NCBI RefSeq assembly: GCF_028736925.1
Contig: NZ_JAQZAT010000012.1
Coordinates: forward strand, 1 to 64,000
From: Flavivirga sp. 57AJ16
Lineage (GTDB): Bacteria > Bacteroidota > Bacteroidia > Flavobacteriales > Flavobacteriaceae
Direction of reading: 5' to 3'
Length of the DNA: 64,000 nt
Shown: positions 8,062-18,100 of the stretch, one piece after another
How the letters are laid out: each line of letters opens with the position of its first letter
Position numbering within the stretch: the stretch's first letter is position 1
Made by a program: the position numbers and the translations under genes
Notes under the pieces: model-generated
What the model was told of the DNA's origin: nothing
The model's input: the letters and a program-made list of their open reading frames with translations, nothing else
Database searches by the model: none

Positions 8062-11000
8062 TTAGTTTTTGTAGTAGTACTTGTTCTCGCTCAATAGGTT
8101 GCCATCGGCATCCCTTACGAACTCCAAACGGTTAAAGTCATCGTATTCATAGAACATGGTGTATCCTTTGGGATCGGTCATACTCGTGACCCCCACCAAG
8201 GGAGCATACGTATAGGTACTCACCATTGCCCCAGGAAGACCCGTTCTCAATTTATTTAACTCTGTACGCATATCGGTATCCGAGGTATTGGTATTGTTAA
8301 TCAAGGCCATATTTAAGTTGGCGGTCGCTACTTGTGCCTGAGTCGCATTCTCTATCTTGGCCACTGGATATTCCGAATTATAACCCCATACATAGCTAAT
8401 ATGTGTCCCATCTGCTTTTGAAACCTCTAACGGGTTACCATGGCTATCGTAAGCATGATTGATGAGACTGGTCTTTAAAACACTGCCTTTTTTTTGTACC
8501 TGTATAGAATCAACTATTACTTTCCCTCCCCCATTTACATTCATTTTTTTAACACTATAGACTAAAGGGGATGATTGACTGGTTAAACTTGTTTCCTCTT
8601 CAATCATAGTCGATAAATCATTATGGTTATAAAGGTATTGGTGGGCTCCATTAGGATCATTACTTCCCAATAAATCAAAAGAATATCTATAATGAACCTT
8701 TAAAGAATCCCCGTTGCTCTTATTAACTGTTTGATATCTTAATTTATGATAAACATCGTCCAACTGGTATTTTCTAACATTGGTGATCGGTTCGCCATTA
8801 GTATAGTCCACGGTTACTGTTTTTTCCAAATCTGCACGGCCAGCGGATGGATAAAAATCAGCCTTTTTAAAATATAGGGGAGTTCCCAAAGGTGGGGTTT
8901 CACCTGAGGAAGGAACATAATCACCAGTAAAAAATACTACAGGAGCAATTGAAACAGATCGGAAATTCTCAAAGCGATAGGCATCATGAAAATAAGTATC
9001 TTGTTTATATTTATATTGGTTGTTTATGCTTTTAATTAAATCGCCATTACTATTATAGATTGAATCGTTCAATAATAAGCCGTACCCCCATTGATCGACT
9101 ACCGTAGGCACATAAGGAAAGGTATTGTATAGGTTAATCGGGCTATCCTTAAAATTGGTAAAATATTTCACCTCCTTTCCTAAGCTTCCATTCAAGGAAG
9201 TTGATTTCACTTCTACCCTTTTATATATTACAGGGCTACCATTCGCATAGCCTAAATCATTAATGGGGTTATTACTTCTTACAATTACATTTGGACCTAA
9301 ATCAACATACGCCTCAGGGGCCGGATAATTGTAAGCACCATGTATAGAATGCCTGTTTTCATAATAAACGGTGTGTGTGTATACCGGAAACACCCCTAAG
9401 GTTCCAGAAGAAGTTCCATCGGGCATTTTATAACTATACGATTTAACAGTTACAGGATCAGGGTGAATTCCATCATAATTAAGTATTCGTTTCACTCTTA
9501 ACCCCCCCACAAAGGGTTGTTTATGGGAATAGGTATGCGATGCTGTCGAGTTTTCATCTGCTTCCTGCCATGTTACCGTAACATAACTATAATAATCGCT
9601 CATGTTTTGTGTGTAAAATACCATTGAGTAGTAATGTCCTGGGATTAGGTTCGCTGTTTGAAAAGTTCCTGTACTCCCATATTGCCCACTTTGTATTTCA
9701 ATTTCCTCAATAGGGTAATTGTCAGAAGTAGAATAAAATAGCTGGGCTATAACGGAGCAATTAGTACAACTACTTCCAGCTTGGATATCTATTTCAAAAG
9801 GCGTCACTGTATTCGGATCTCCATTGAATAAGAACTCTAAAACATTGGTTCCATAGCTAACATCGCTATCAATTGTCAAGATCTCTGTTTTCTCTTCATA
9901 TCCCGGACCCGTTTCATTTATGGTAAATTCCTGATCTAACCGATCATCTTCTGCCTGATTGGCCTCCATATCAAAAATTGTGGCACCGCCCGTGGGATAG
10001 CTGATTTTCTTTAAACTACCGTATTTAACATAAGTACTGTCCGTATCACGACTTATCCCTGGAAGTTCCCAAATACCATGACCTAGTCCATTGGGAAAGA
10101 CCTCACGTGGAATACCGCCATAAGGCGACCCATTATTATACCCCCAATGATCAAACCCTGTGCTGAAGTATGATGGTAGGCTTCCAATATATTCAAAGGT
10201 ATATGGGGGCATGGTATTGGTATTGGAATCTGCAAAAGGGGTTACACTTTTTAAGGTCAACCGGTTTAAGGATTGGTCATAATCAAATAAAAAGCCCTTT
10301 TCTTTATCTTGATCATCGGTTACGGTTATGGAACTTAAATGGCCTTCATTTGGTGAAGTAGTTGAGTATTGAAAATCAACGTTGACCTCATTCGGGAATT
10401 TAATTTTCTTAACTCTCCAGGTTTGAATATTAACCGAGGAAGTATTGGAATTGAATATTTCATTACCAGTACCATCAACACGATTGTAACTTGTTTGACT
10501 TGTACTGTAACTATAGTTTGACATAGATTCTTCTTCATATTCAATATCAATACTTTTCCCTGCACTTCCTAAGGATTCAATTTTGGTCAAGAACCATGAT
10601 GTCGTATAGATATGATTTGGAAGTACCCATGTTTGGGTAATCTCTGGTTTATTAAAATAATACTTTAACCCATCATCATCTGTAATGGTAAAACCAATTA
10701 TTCCATCACTGATAACTCCTGTATCTCCAATATATTTTTCGATTTTAATATTGGACATATTAAGCAAGAGAAGATCTCCATTTCTTCCTAATTGGAATTT
10801 TCCGCTTTTGCCTCCAAAAGAATAGCTGAAAACATCTGCTTGGCTATCTTGAACATTTGCATACATTCTGTTAAAGGGCCTTAAATCTCTAGCAGAGGGA
10901 ACGTTCCCTCCATCTTCCGTTTGTGGCGGGCTATAATTTATAAACCCAAAAGACGCTTCTTCATCGTAAATGCCCCTAACGGACCTCGATATTACGCCCC

Positions 11001-11307
11001 CAGCATTTAGTGCCCATCCCAATCCTTCTCGAGAAGCTCTTTCATTAACTTTAACACCTCCCAAATGGTAATCTAAAGAGATACTTAGTGCTAATTTACT
11101 TGTAGAGTTACTATACGAATAAATTGGTACTGACAAAGAAGGAACCCCTGTAGATTCACTTACGGGATAATTTCCAAATTTTTGAATAGCGCTAACTTCA
11201 GGAGCACTTGGAACAAAATTTTCCAAAGTAGGGTTTAATGTGGTAATTTCTTGAGCCAATGTGGCAGCAGATATTACGACCAAACACCAAAAAAATAGTT
11301 TTTTCAT
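8062..11307 (-). CDS. secreted Rhs-repeat protein, upstream partner of the tip-bearing Rhs protein
   Basis: 1081 residues. Signal peptide (1-18, ending TLAQ), then a segment with STGVPSLSVPIYSYS, ISLDYHLGGVKV and GLGWALNAGG. This resembles the entry of SpvB/TcB-like and Rhs barrels. The long middle region is beta-rich, and near the C-terminus there are YD-type units (YDSHGNPLEVSKADG, YEYDDFNRLEFVRDADGN). The gene ends without a tip and is followed at once by the DUF6443 Rhs gene. In Flavobacteria such pairs are common, and I infer that the two make one secreted assembly. The DNA is moderately AT-rich, but the first 300 bases after 8062 are GC-richer, like the start of the next gene. Confidence 0.8.
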   Translation of the reverse strand: MKKLFFWCLVVISAATLAQEITTLNPTLENFVPSAPEVSAIQKFGNYPVSESTGVPSLSVPIYSYSNSTSKLALSISLDYHLGGVKVNERASREGLGWALNAGGVISRSVRGIYDEEASFGFINYSPPQTEDGGNVPSARDLRPFNRMYANVQDSQADVFSYSFGGKSGKFQLGRNGDLLLLNMSNIKIEKYIGDTGVISDGIIGFTITDDDGLKYYFNKPEITQTWVLPNHIYTTSWFLTKIESLGSAGKSIDIEYEEESMSNYSYSTSQTSYNRVDGTGNEIFNSNTSSVNIQTWRVKKIKFPNEVNVDFQYSTTSPNEGHLSSITVTDDQDKEKGFLFDYDQSLNRLTLKSVTPFADSNTNTMPPYTFEYIGSLPSYFSTGFDHWGYNNGSPYGGIPREVFPNGLGHGIWELPGISRDTDSTYVKYGSLKKISYPTGGATIFDMEANQAEDDRLDQEFTINETGPGYEEKTEILTIDSDVSYGTNVLEFLFNGDPNTVTPFEIDIQAGSSCTNCSVIAQLFYSTSDNYPIEEIEIQSGQYGSTGTFQTANLIPGHYYSMVFYTQNMSDYYSYVTVTWQEADENSTASHTYSHKQPFVGGLRVKRILNYDGIHPDPVTVKSYSYKMPDGTSSGTLGVFPVYTHTVYYENRHSIHGAYNYPAPEAYVDLGPNVIVRSNNPINDLGYANGSPVIYKRVEVKSTSLNGSLGKEVKYFTNFKDSPINLYNTFPYVPTVVDQWGYGLLLNDSIYNSNGDLIKSINNQYKYKQDTYFHDAYRFENFRSVSIAPVVFFTGDYVPSSGETPPLGTPLYFKKADFYPSAGRADLEKTVTVDYTNGEPITNVRKYQLDDVYHKLRYQTVNKSNGDSLKVHYRYSFDLLGSNDPNGAHQYLYNHNDLSTMIEEETSLTSQSSPLVYSVKKMNVNGGGKVIVDSIQVQKKGSVLKTSLINHAYDSHGNPLEVSKADGTHISYVWGYNSEYPVAKIENATQAQVATANLNMALINNTNTSDTDMRTELNKLRTGLPGAMVSTYTYAPLVGVTSMTDPKGYTMFYEYDDFNRLEFVRDADGNLLSENKYYYKN

Positions 11308-11339
11308 TAAAATATTGGTTTAATTATGGTTGATTTATT

Positions 11340-11687
11340 TTAGATCTTAAATTCGTTTTCACACATACTTGTTTTTAAGCCAATGTTAATAAAGCTCTTT
11401 TTTTGTATGGCCCCTAAGGACCAACCTAAACCCGCCCATGACGCAACATCTTCTACTCTATGACCTCCCACATGATAATTTAAGGAAAGCGGCAAACTTA
11501 AATCGCCTGCCTTTATATGATAAACTGGGATATTGATATTTGGTGTCCCTGTAAAATGCCCAACGGGCACTTCTCCATATTTAGCTATTGAAGCTGCATT
11601 AGGAATTAATGGAACCATTTTTGGCAATTCCTGCGCTATAAGCACATTCAAACAAAAGAAAAAAGAGAAAAACAAACGTGTGTTCAT
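11340..11687 (-). pseudogene. truncated Rhs N-terminus (paralogue of the 1081-residue Rhs protein)
   Basis: 115 residues. Signal peptide (MNTRLFFSFFFCLNVLIAQ), then PNAASIAKYGEVPVGHFTGT, IPVYHIKAG, LSLNYHVGGHRV and WAGLGWSLGA, aligning with the first 120 residues of the protein at 8062-11307. Homology stops after GWSLGA. The next 20 residues (QKKSFINIGLKTSMCENEFK) are unrelated to the Rhs family and end at a stop. The rest of an over 1000-residue protein is missing, so this is a deletion remnant or a fusion to the end of another gene. It lies 32 bases upstream of the full-length gene, where tandem duplication followed by deletion would leave it. Confidence 0.75.
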
Positions 11688-12046
11688 TGGCTTGTAATTA
11701 TAGATTTTTTTAAATTAAAAAAGAAAGAATTTTACTAATTTCTTTCTTGGCTTTACTTAAAAGGATACCACTGTAAAAGTATGTGATTTTTGTGAGAAAA
11801 AGATAAGGTTTGTCCTTAGTATTTGTAAGGGAAAAACATTTTTTTACTAAGGTTTTCCTTATTTTAGAGTACCTATGATCTAGAACAGATTTACAACATT
11901 TTGTAAATGAATTGGTTATAAGAAAAAGAAGAAAAAATCAGATATTATCTTGACCTCAGCCGAAAAAAGCTCTACAAATAATCCAAAAAAAAAGATGCCT
12001 AGGTAGGCATCCTTTTTTAACATTAATTAGCTAAATTTAATCTTTA
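11688..12046. other. intergenic region before the Rhs locus and after amt
   Basis: No gene seen in 359 bases. It holds a hairpin with 8-base arms CCTTAGTA (11814-11821) and TACTAAGG (11845-11852), which could lie in the promoter or leader of the minus-strand Rhs genes, and the amt terminator at 11985-12018. Confidence 0.5.
11985..12018 (-). terminator. rho-independent terminator of the amt operon
   Basis: Stem GATGCCT (11994-12000), loop AGGT, stem AGGCATC (12005-12011), with an A-run on one side and a T-run on the other. Read on the minus strand it follows the amt stop codon by about 30 bases and ends in a long U-run. Confidence 0.85.
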
Positions 12047-13288
12047 TTAATGCTCATTCATTCTAAAGTCAGGGTATGCATCCATACCATGCTCATGACC
12101 ATCTAATCCTTCTAATTCTTCTTTTTCAGAAACTCTTATTCCTATAGTTTTCTTCAACGTGAAGATTATAATAAACGCTGTAGCAATACAGAAAACAGCA
12201 TAAGAACCAACACCAATTAATTGACTAATAAATTGATCCATTCCCGCTAACGCTCCAAAAAGGCCTACCGCTAATGTTCCCCAAATACCACATATTAAGT
12301 GAACTGCAATAGCTCCAACAGGGTCATCTAATTTAATTTTATCAACAAAACTTACCGCTAAAACAATAATAGCACCAGCAATTGCTCCAATTAAAATAGC
12401 ATCTGTAGGACTCATTTGGTCTGCTCCGGCCGTGATACCAACTAACCCACCAAGTATCCCATTTAAGAACATTGTTAGATCTAAATTTTTATACATCGCC
12501 GCAGAAACTAACATCGCTACCACGCCTCCAGCTGCAGCTGCTAAACAAGTTGTAACTAAAGTTAAAGAAGTTAAACTTGGATCTGCAGAAAGCACAGAAC
12601 CACCATTAAATCCAAACCATCCTAACCAAAGAATTATAACCCCAGCCGTAGCCAAAGGAATGTTGTGTCCAGGAATCGCTTGAGGTTTTCCATCTTTAAA
12701 TTTCCCTATACGAGATCCTAATAACCAAACAGCTACTAATGCTGCCCATCCACCAACTGAATGCACTAAGGTTGATCCTGCGAAATCATAAAAAGGAGTT
12801 TCTAATGTTTGTAAAAATCCACCACCCCATTTCCATGAACCGGCTATTGGGTAAACAAATCCTACGTATATTATTGTGAAGATCATAAATGGTACAATCT
12901 TCATACGCTCAGCTACCGCACCAGAAACAATCGTTGCTGCTGTTGCTGCAAACATTCCTTGAAATAAGAAATCTGTCCAGTAAGTATAACCTTCATTATA
13001 AGTTAAATCCAAGGCACCTTCGGCTGTTAAAGGCGAATCTAATCCAAATCCTGCAAAACCAAAGATTCCAGACGAACCTTCAGCAAAACCTGGATACATT
13101 AAATTAAAACCAACTAAACAATATAATAGTAAGCCAATTGTGATAATAAATATATTCTTAAAAAGAATGTTTATAGTATTCTTTTGTCTTGTTAATCCAA
13201 TTTCTAAAAATGCAAAACCTAAGTGCATAAAGAAAACTAGAGCTGTACAGATCATCATCCATACATTATTTGTTGTAAGTAATTCCAT
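12047..13288 (-). CDS. amt: ammonium transporter
   Basis: 413 residues, close to the usual Amt length. About eleven membrane helices conduct ammonium across the inner membrane. The twin pore histidines are His176 (in GSTLVHSVGGW) and His330 (in AIAVHLICGIWGT). Other Amt signatures present are FLEIGLTRQKN, AVAERMK and WLGWFGFNGGS. The cytoplasmic tail (about residue 380 on) is acidic and His-rich (EELEGLDGHEHGMDAYPDF). The P-II gene ends 24 bases upstream on the same strand, and P-II trimers block Amt channels through the T-loop, so the pair is a functional unit. A strong terminator follows. Expression is expected to rise under nitrogen limitation. Confidence 0.97.
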   Translation of the reverse strand: MELLTTNNVWMMICTALVFFMHLGFAFLEIGLTRQKNTINILFKNIFIITIGLLLYCLVGFNLMYPGFAEGSSGIFGFAGFGLDSPLTAEGALDLTYNEGYTYWTDFLFQGMFAATAATIVSGAVAERMKIVPFMIFTIIYVGFVYPIAGSWKWGGGFLQTLETPFYDFAGSTLVHSVGGWAALVAVWLLGSRIGKFKDGKPQAIPGHNIPLATAGVIILWLGWFGFNGGSVLSADPSLTSLTLVTTCLAAAAGGVVAMLVSAAMYKNLDLTMFLNGILGGLVGITAGADQMSPTDAILIGAIAGAIIVLAVSFVDKIKLDDPVGAIAVHLICGIWGTLAVGLFGALAGMDQFISQLIGVGSYAVFCIATAFIIIFTLKKTIGIRVSEKEELEGLDGHEHGMDAYPDFRMNEH

Positions 13289-13312
13289 AATATATATTTT
13301 TTTAAATGATGA

Positions 13313-13651
13313 TTATTTTAAAGTATCCCCGCCTTTTTCCCCTGTTCGTATTCTGTAACATTCACTAATATCCGATACAAATATTTTTCCATCTCCTACT
13401 TCACCTGTTGCAGCAGAACTAATGATCGCCTGAATAGTTACTTCCTCAAAATCATCATTTACAACAATTGATAAATATCTACGTTGAATATCACTTGTAC
13501 TATACGACACACCTCTGTATACGTGTCCTTCCTTTTCATTCCCTAAACCAGTTACATCCCAGTAAGAGAAAAAGTTCACCCCAACATCGTGCAATGCCTC
13601 TTTAACAACACGATATTTTGATTTTCTAATAATTGCTTCAATTTTCTTCAT
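13313..13651 (-). CDS. glnK: P-II nitrogen regulatory protein (GlnK type)
   Basis: 112 residues, the standard P-II length. N-terminal MKKIEAIIRKSK, T-loop with YRGVSYS in which Tyr50 is at the position of the uridylylated Tyr51 of E. coli GlnB/GlnK, and B-loop TGEVGDGKIF (82-91), which binds ATP and 2-oxoglutarate. The trimer senses the 2-oxoglutarate and ADP/ATP state and binds the ammonium channel. It sits directly upstream of amt, typical for GlnK-type P-II, and downstream of a porin gene by 26 bases. The T-loop after Tyr50 (STSDIQRRYL) differs from the proteobacterial sequence, and uridylylation in this phylum is not certain. Confidence 0.93.
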   Translation of the reverse strand: MKKIEAIIRKSKYRVVKEALHDVGVNFFSYWDVTGLGNEKEGHVYRGVSYSTSDIQRRYLSIVVNDDFEEVTIQAIISSAATGEVGDGKIFVSDISECYRIRTGEKGGDTLK

Positions 13652-13677
13652 GATTGTATTATTTAGTTTTAGTTTTG

Positions 13678-14679
13678 TTAGAAAGAATATATAGCGGCCA
13701 ATGTAAAAGCAGCTAAGCTTTTTGTTGGCTCCAGATCTGAGTTAAAATAAACCTCTTCAGAATTGCTATCTAATCGTAATTCTGGTTTTATTATTAAGTT
13801 TTCTAATGTATAGCTCCCTGTTAAAGTAACCGCAAACACATTTGGCTCGTCCGTTGCACCATCAATCATCCAGTTAAAATATTCTCCACGTAAGCCGATA
13901 GAGAAATCATCAGAGGTTTTAAGTTGTGGATATAAAGCGGCACCATAAAATCCATTGCCATCATTATCTGCATAGGCACCATTAATTCCCAAGAAGAAAT
14001 CATCAGATAAATCAAACCCACCTGTATAATCAATTTCAAACCCAAGAACAACACCAGAATCATAATAGAAGTTTAAAAACTGACCTGCATATCCTAATTG
14101 AGCCCCTAAAGCATAGTCTCCTGTGGTATTACTATTAACATCTGTCGCGTTCATAACAGCCAACATCAAGCTAAAATCGTCCGATAAGGCAAAATCTGCT
14201 TTTAAACCTACATGGGAAAATGGCCCGTTAGAGAATAAATAAGAAGTACTGTAGTTAAAATTTGCTGCTGGCGAAATCACTTCGTACCCTAAATATGTAT
14301 TGAATCTACCTAAAGTCAATGTAGTTCCATCGGACACATTCCAGTAAGCGTACAATTGGTTTAAATTATACCCCCCAGTAGCAGCATCTGCTCTAGGTCC
14401 GAAAGCCACATCTGCAACAACCCCTGTTTTTGCACCTTCATAACTAGCTATAATATTAGCCATACCCAATGCAAAACCAGTCTCATCGGCAAAAGAAGTA
14501 CCAAAAGACTGAAATTCGTCTGCATTATCTCCAAAGACGGCCCTATCTGTCGACGTTAAATTTGTTTTGTAATAGGCATCAACGGTTCCGCTTATAGATA
14601 CTTTCTTCTTGGAAGTTTCTTCTTGTGCATATAAAATCGTTGCCATAAAAAGTACTGAAAGAGTAATTAATTTTTTCAT
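13678..14679 (-). CDS. outer-membrane beta-barrel porin of the amt operon
   Basis: 333 residues. Signal peptide (about 1-19, MKKLITLSVLFMATILYAQ). The mature chain alternates amphipathic strands with acidic turns and ends in Phe (FTLAAIYSF), typical of outer-membrane barrels. It resembles the OmpL-like/BBP2 porin group (DUF1597-like) of Bacteroidota. It is the first gene of the porin/P-II/amt operon. Inferred role: letting ammonium or small nitrogen compounds through the outer membrane when nitrogen is scarce. The specificity cannot be read from sequence. Transcription probably starts near 14735-14742, beside two inverted repeats listed separately. Confidence 0.8.
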   Translation of the reverse strand: MKKLITLSVLFMATILYAQEETSKKKVSISGTVDAYYKTNLTSTDRAVFGDNADEFQSFGTSFADETGFALGMANIIASYEGAKTGVVADVAFGPRADAATGGYNLNQLYAYWNVSDGTTLTLGRFNTYLGYEVISPAANFNYSTSYLFSNGPFSHVGLKADFALSDDFSLMLAVMNATDVNSNTTGDYALGAQLGYAGQFLNFYYDSGVVLGFEIDYTGGFDLSDDFFLGINGAYADNDGNGFYGAALYPQLKTSDDFSIGLRGEYFNWMIDGATDEPNVFAVTLTGSYTLENLIIKPELRLDSNSEEVYFNSDLEPTKSLAAFTLAAIYSF

Positions 14680-14734
14680 AATTATTTTCGTTTTAGTTAT
14701 TAATTTTTTAGTGTTTATTTTATAATCGACAAGA

Positions 14735-14776
14735 CGAAACTATATAAAAAAATTATATACCCTATAAAAAATAGGG
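14735..14776 (-). promoter_or_regulatory. possible porin/amt promoter with overlapping operator-like palindrome
   Basis: On the minus strand TAGTTTCG (14742-14735) matches the Bacteroidota -7 box TAnnTTTG at all but one base. About 20 bases upstream, where the -33 element should be, lies the perfect inverted repeat CCCTAT-AAAAA-ATAGGG (14760-14776). A repeat over the -33 region would suit a repressor or an activator site. No start site has been mapped. Confidence 0.35.
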
Positions 14777-14812
14777 GTCATTGTATCATTTTTATCAATA
14801 TTGTATTTTTTA

Positions 14813-14829
14813 CCCTATTTTTTTATAGG
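14813..14829. promoter_or_regulatory. second copy of the CCTAT-N6-ATAGG inverted repeat
   Basis: CCTAT (14814-14818), six T, ATAGG (14825-14829), about 50 bases from the first copy. Two similar palindromes five helical turns apart upstream of a nitrogen operon suggest a paired binding site for one regulator. Confidence 0.35.
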
Positions 14830-15144
14830 TATAATGTTTATTATTAATATTTTTAAATTTTTAACAACCCTCTTATTTGAATGATTATCAATGTTTTCCA
14901 AATTTTAATGCTGTTATTCTCATTCATTTGACCATTTATTAGCATTAATTCACTTATATGTATTTATTCCTAAAAAATATAGATTGAATATTTATTAAAA
15001 AACACGTTTAATATTGATATATAATTATTTTTATCTCAACTTCGTTTCTATAATCGGAATAATGAAATACCCCTTATTGTTATTCAAACCTTAGTCCATA
15101 CCTTAGCCCTCCAACTCAAGTTTTTAAACCAAAATTTGTTGATT

Positions 15145-18100
15145 ATGCTGAAGAAACAAGGACTGTATTTACCCGAATTTGAACACGAAAACTGTGGCGC
15201 AGGTTTTATTTGTAATCTTAATGGAGATAAAACAAATCAAATCATTCATGATGCCTTAGAAATTCTCGTAAAGCTAGAACATCGTGGTGGTGTAAGTGCC
15301 GATGGAAAAACTGGTGATGGTGCTGGTTTATTAATTGATATCCCTCATGATTATTTTAAAAGAGTTTGTGATTTTAATATCCCAGCTCAAAGAGAATATG
15401 CTGTAGGTATGGTATTCTTACCAAAAGCATTAAACCAATACCAATTTTGTAAGGACACATTCGAAAATGAAATAAAAACGCAAGGCCTTGCTATCTTAGG
15501 ATGGCGAAAAGTACCTGTTGACTCAACACAATTAGGACAAATAGCTTTAGATTCTGAACCAAATATAGAACAACTTTTTGTTGGCAAAACTGAAGACATT
15601 AGTGAAGCAGATTTTAAAGCCAAATTATACGCAGCACGTAAAATTACCGAACACACCATTAGAAAATCGAAAATTTCTGAAAGCAGTTATTTTTATGTAC
15701 CAAGTTTATCAACAACAACCTTAATATATAAAGGTATCATCATGCCCGAAGATATCGGTCCTTATTATACCGATTTACAACAAAAAGATCTAGTAACCCG
15801 TTTGGCATTGGTACATCAGCGTTTTTCTACCAACACGATGCCTACCTGGGAATTAGCGCAACCATTCCGTTTTATGTGTCAGAATGGTGAAATTAATACA
15901 CTTCGTGGTAATGTTAGTAGAATGCGTGTTCGCGAAGAAATCATGAAAAGTAATGTTTTTGGGCCTCAAATAGATAAATTATTCCCTATCATACTCCCCG
16001 GTAAGTCAGATTCCGCTTCTATGGATATGGTAGTTGAATTATTAACCCACACAGAAAGATCATTACCGGAAATTATGATGATGATGATTCCTGAAGCATG
16101 GGAAAAACACAAAACCATGTCTGAGGAACGTAAAGCGTTTTACGAGTACAACTGTTGTATCATGGAGCCATGGGATGGCCCTGCATCTGTACCCTTTACA
16201 GATGGGGACTATATTGGTGCTTTATTAGACAGAAATGGCCTAAGACCTTCCAGATACACCGTAACCAAAAGTGGTAAGTTAATCATGTCGTCCGAAATTG
16301 GTGTTGTAGAAATAGACCCCGAAGATGTAGAAAGACATGGTAGGTTAGAGCCTGGGAAAATGTTTCTGGTAGACATGAACAAGGGGCGCATTATTGAAGA
16401 CGAGGAAATTAAAAGTAAAATTGTTTCAGAAAGACCTTATAAAAAATGGTTGGATAAAACACGATTGCACTTAAAAGACGTTCCTTATACCAGCGAAACC
16501 TGCCCCATTGAAACGATTGATATAAAAACAAGACAGCGTTTGTTCAATTATACATTCGAAGATATCCAAGAGGTTATTACCCCCATGGCCATTGCAGGAA
16601 AAGAAGCTTTGGGATCTATGGGAATTGACACGCCTTTAGCTGTTTTATCTGATAGACCTCAACTCATTTCAAATTACTTTAAACAATTATTCGCTCAAGT
16701 TACTAATCCGCCATTGGATGGTATTAGAGAAGAGATTGTAACCGATATTAGTTTAAACTTAGGTAAGGACCGAAATATTTTTAGTATCACAGAAAGACAG
16801 TGTAGAAAACTTAGAATCCAAAACCCTGTTATTTCAAATGCCGATCTAGAAAAAATAAGAAGTATTTCCATTGAAAGCTTTAAAGCCGAAACTATTGAGA
16901 TTTTATACCCTAAAAACCAAGGCCTTAACGGTCTTGAAGATGCTTTAGAGAATATCATTGTTCAAGTGACCAAGGCTTTAGAAAGGGGCACCAATATTAT
17001 CATATTATCAGACAGGGGCGTCAATCAGGAATTTGCGCCTATTCCTTCCCTGTTAGCATGTTCTTATGTAAATCATCAAATGAACCGTTTACGCAAGCGT
17101 TCATACTTTGATATTATTATTGAGTCTGCAGAACCTCGAGAGCCTCACCATTTTGCCACCTTGTTCGGTTACGGTGCCAGCGCCATAAATCCATATATGG
17201 TAAACGAGATCATCAGAATGCAAGTAAAAGAAGGTTTTATAACCGGAATGGACGAGCAAAAAGCCGTTGATAATTTCAATAAGGCCATAGGAAAAGGGAT
17301 TTTAAAAATCATGAACAAAATAGGAATCTCTACACTGCATTCTTATAGAGGTTCCCAAATTTTTGAAATTGTTGGGTTCAATTCCCAATTTGTCGAAAAA
17401 TATTTTCCTTATACCGCTTCTAGAATTGAAGGTATTGGCTTATACGAAATTGAAAAAGAAATCAACGAACGCTATAAGCAGGCATATCCGGACAACCTAA
17501 TCGATAAGCGTTTGGGATTAAACATTGGGGGGGATTACAGATGGCGACGTAATGGTGAGAGACACCTGTTTAACCCGACCACTGTTGCTAAATTACAGCA
17601 GGCCGTTAGATTAAGCGATCAAGCAAGTTACGATGTATATTCAAAGGCGATCAACGAGCAATCGGAAAACTTAATGACCATTCGTGGTTTATTTGAGTTT
17701 GACAATTTAAACCCTATTCCTTTAGAAGAGGTAGAGCCCTGGACCGAGATTGTAAAGCGTTTTAAAACAGGCGCCATGTCTTACGGATCTATTTCCAGGG
17801 AAGCACATGAAAACTTAGCCATTGCCATGAACCGAATTGGAGGAAAGTCTAATTCTGGTGAAGGCGGAGAAGACAGAAAGCGTTTCCAAAAAGATATAAA
17901 CGGAGACAGCAGAAACTCTGCCATTAAGCAAGTAGCATCAGGACGTTTTGGAGTAACCTCACATTATTTAACGAATGCGAAGGAAATTCAAATTAAAATG
18001 GCCCAGGGTGCAAAACCTGGGGAAGGCGGGCAACTACCTGGTGAAAAAGTGCTGCCATGGATTGCTGCTGCAAGAAACTCAACCCCTTTCGTAGGTTTGA

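Larger units (their letters stand above)
14680..15144. other. divergent intergenic region between the porin/amt operon and gltBD
   Basis: 465 very AT-rich bases with no gene. It holds two similar CCTAT...ATAGG inverted repeats near the porin side and must contain promoters for both the minus-strand nitrogen operon and gltB. No confident gltB promoter was found. Confidence 0.6.
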
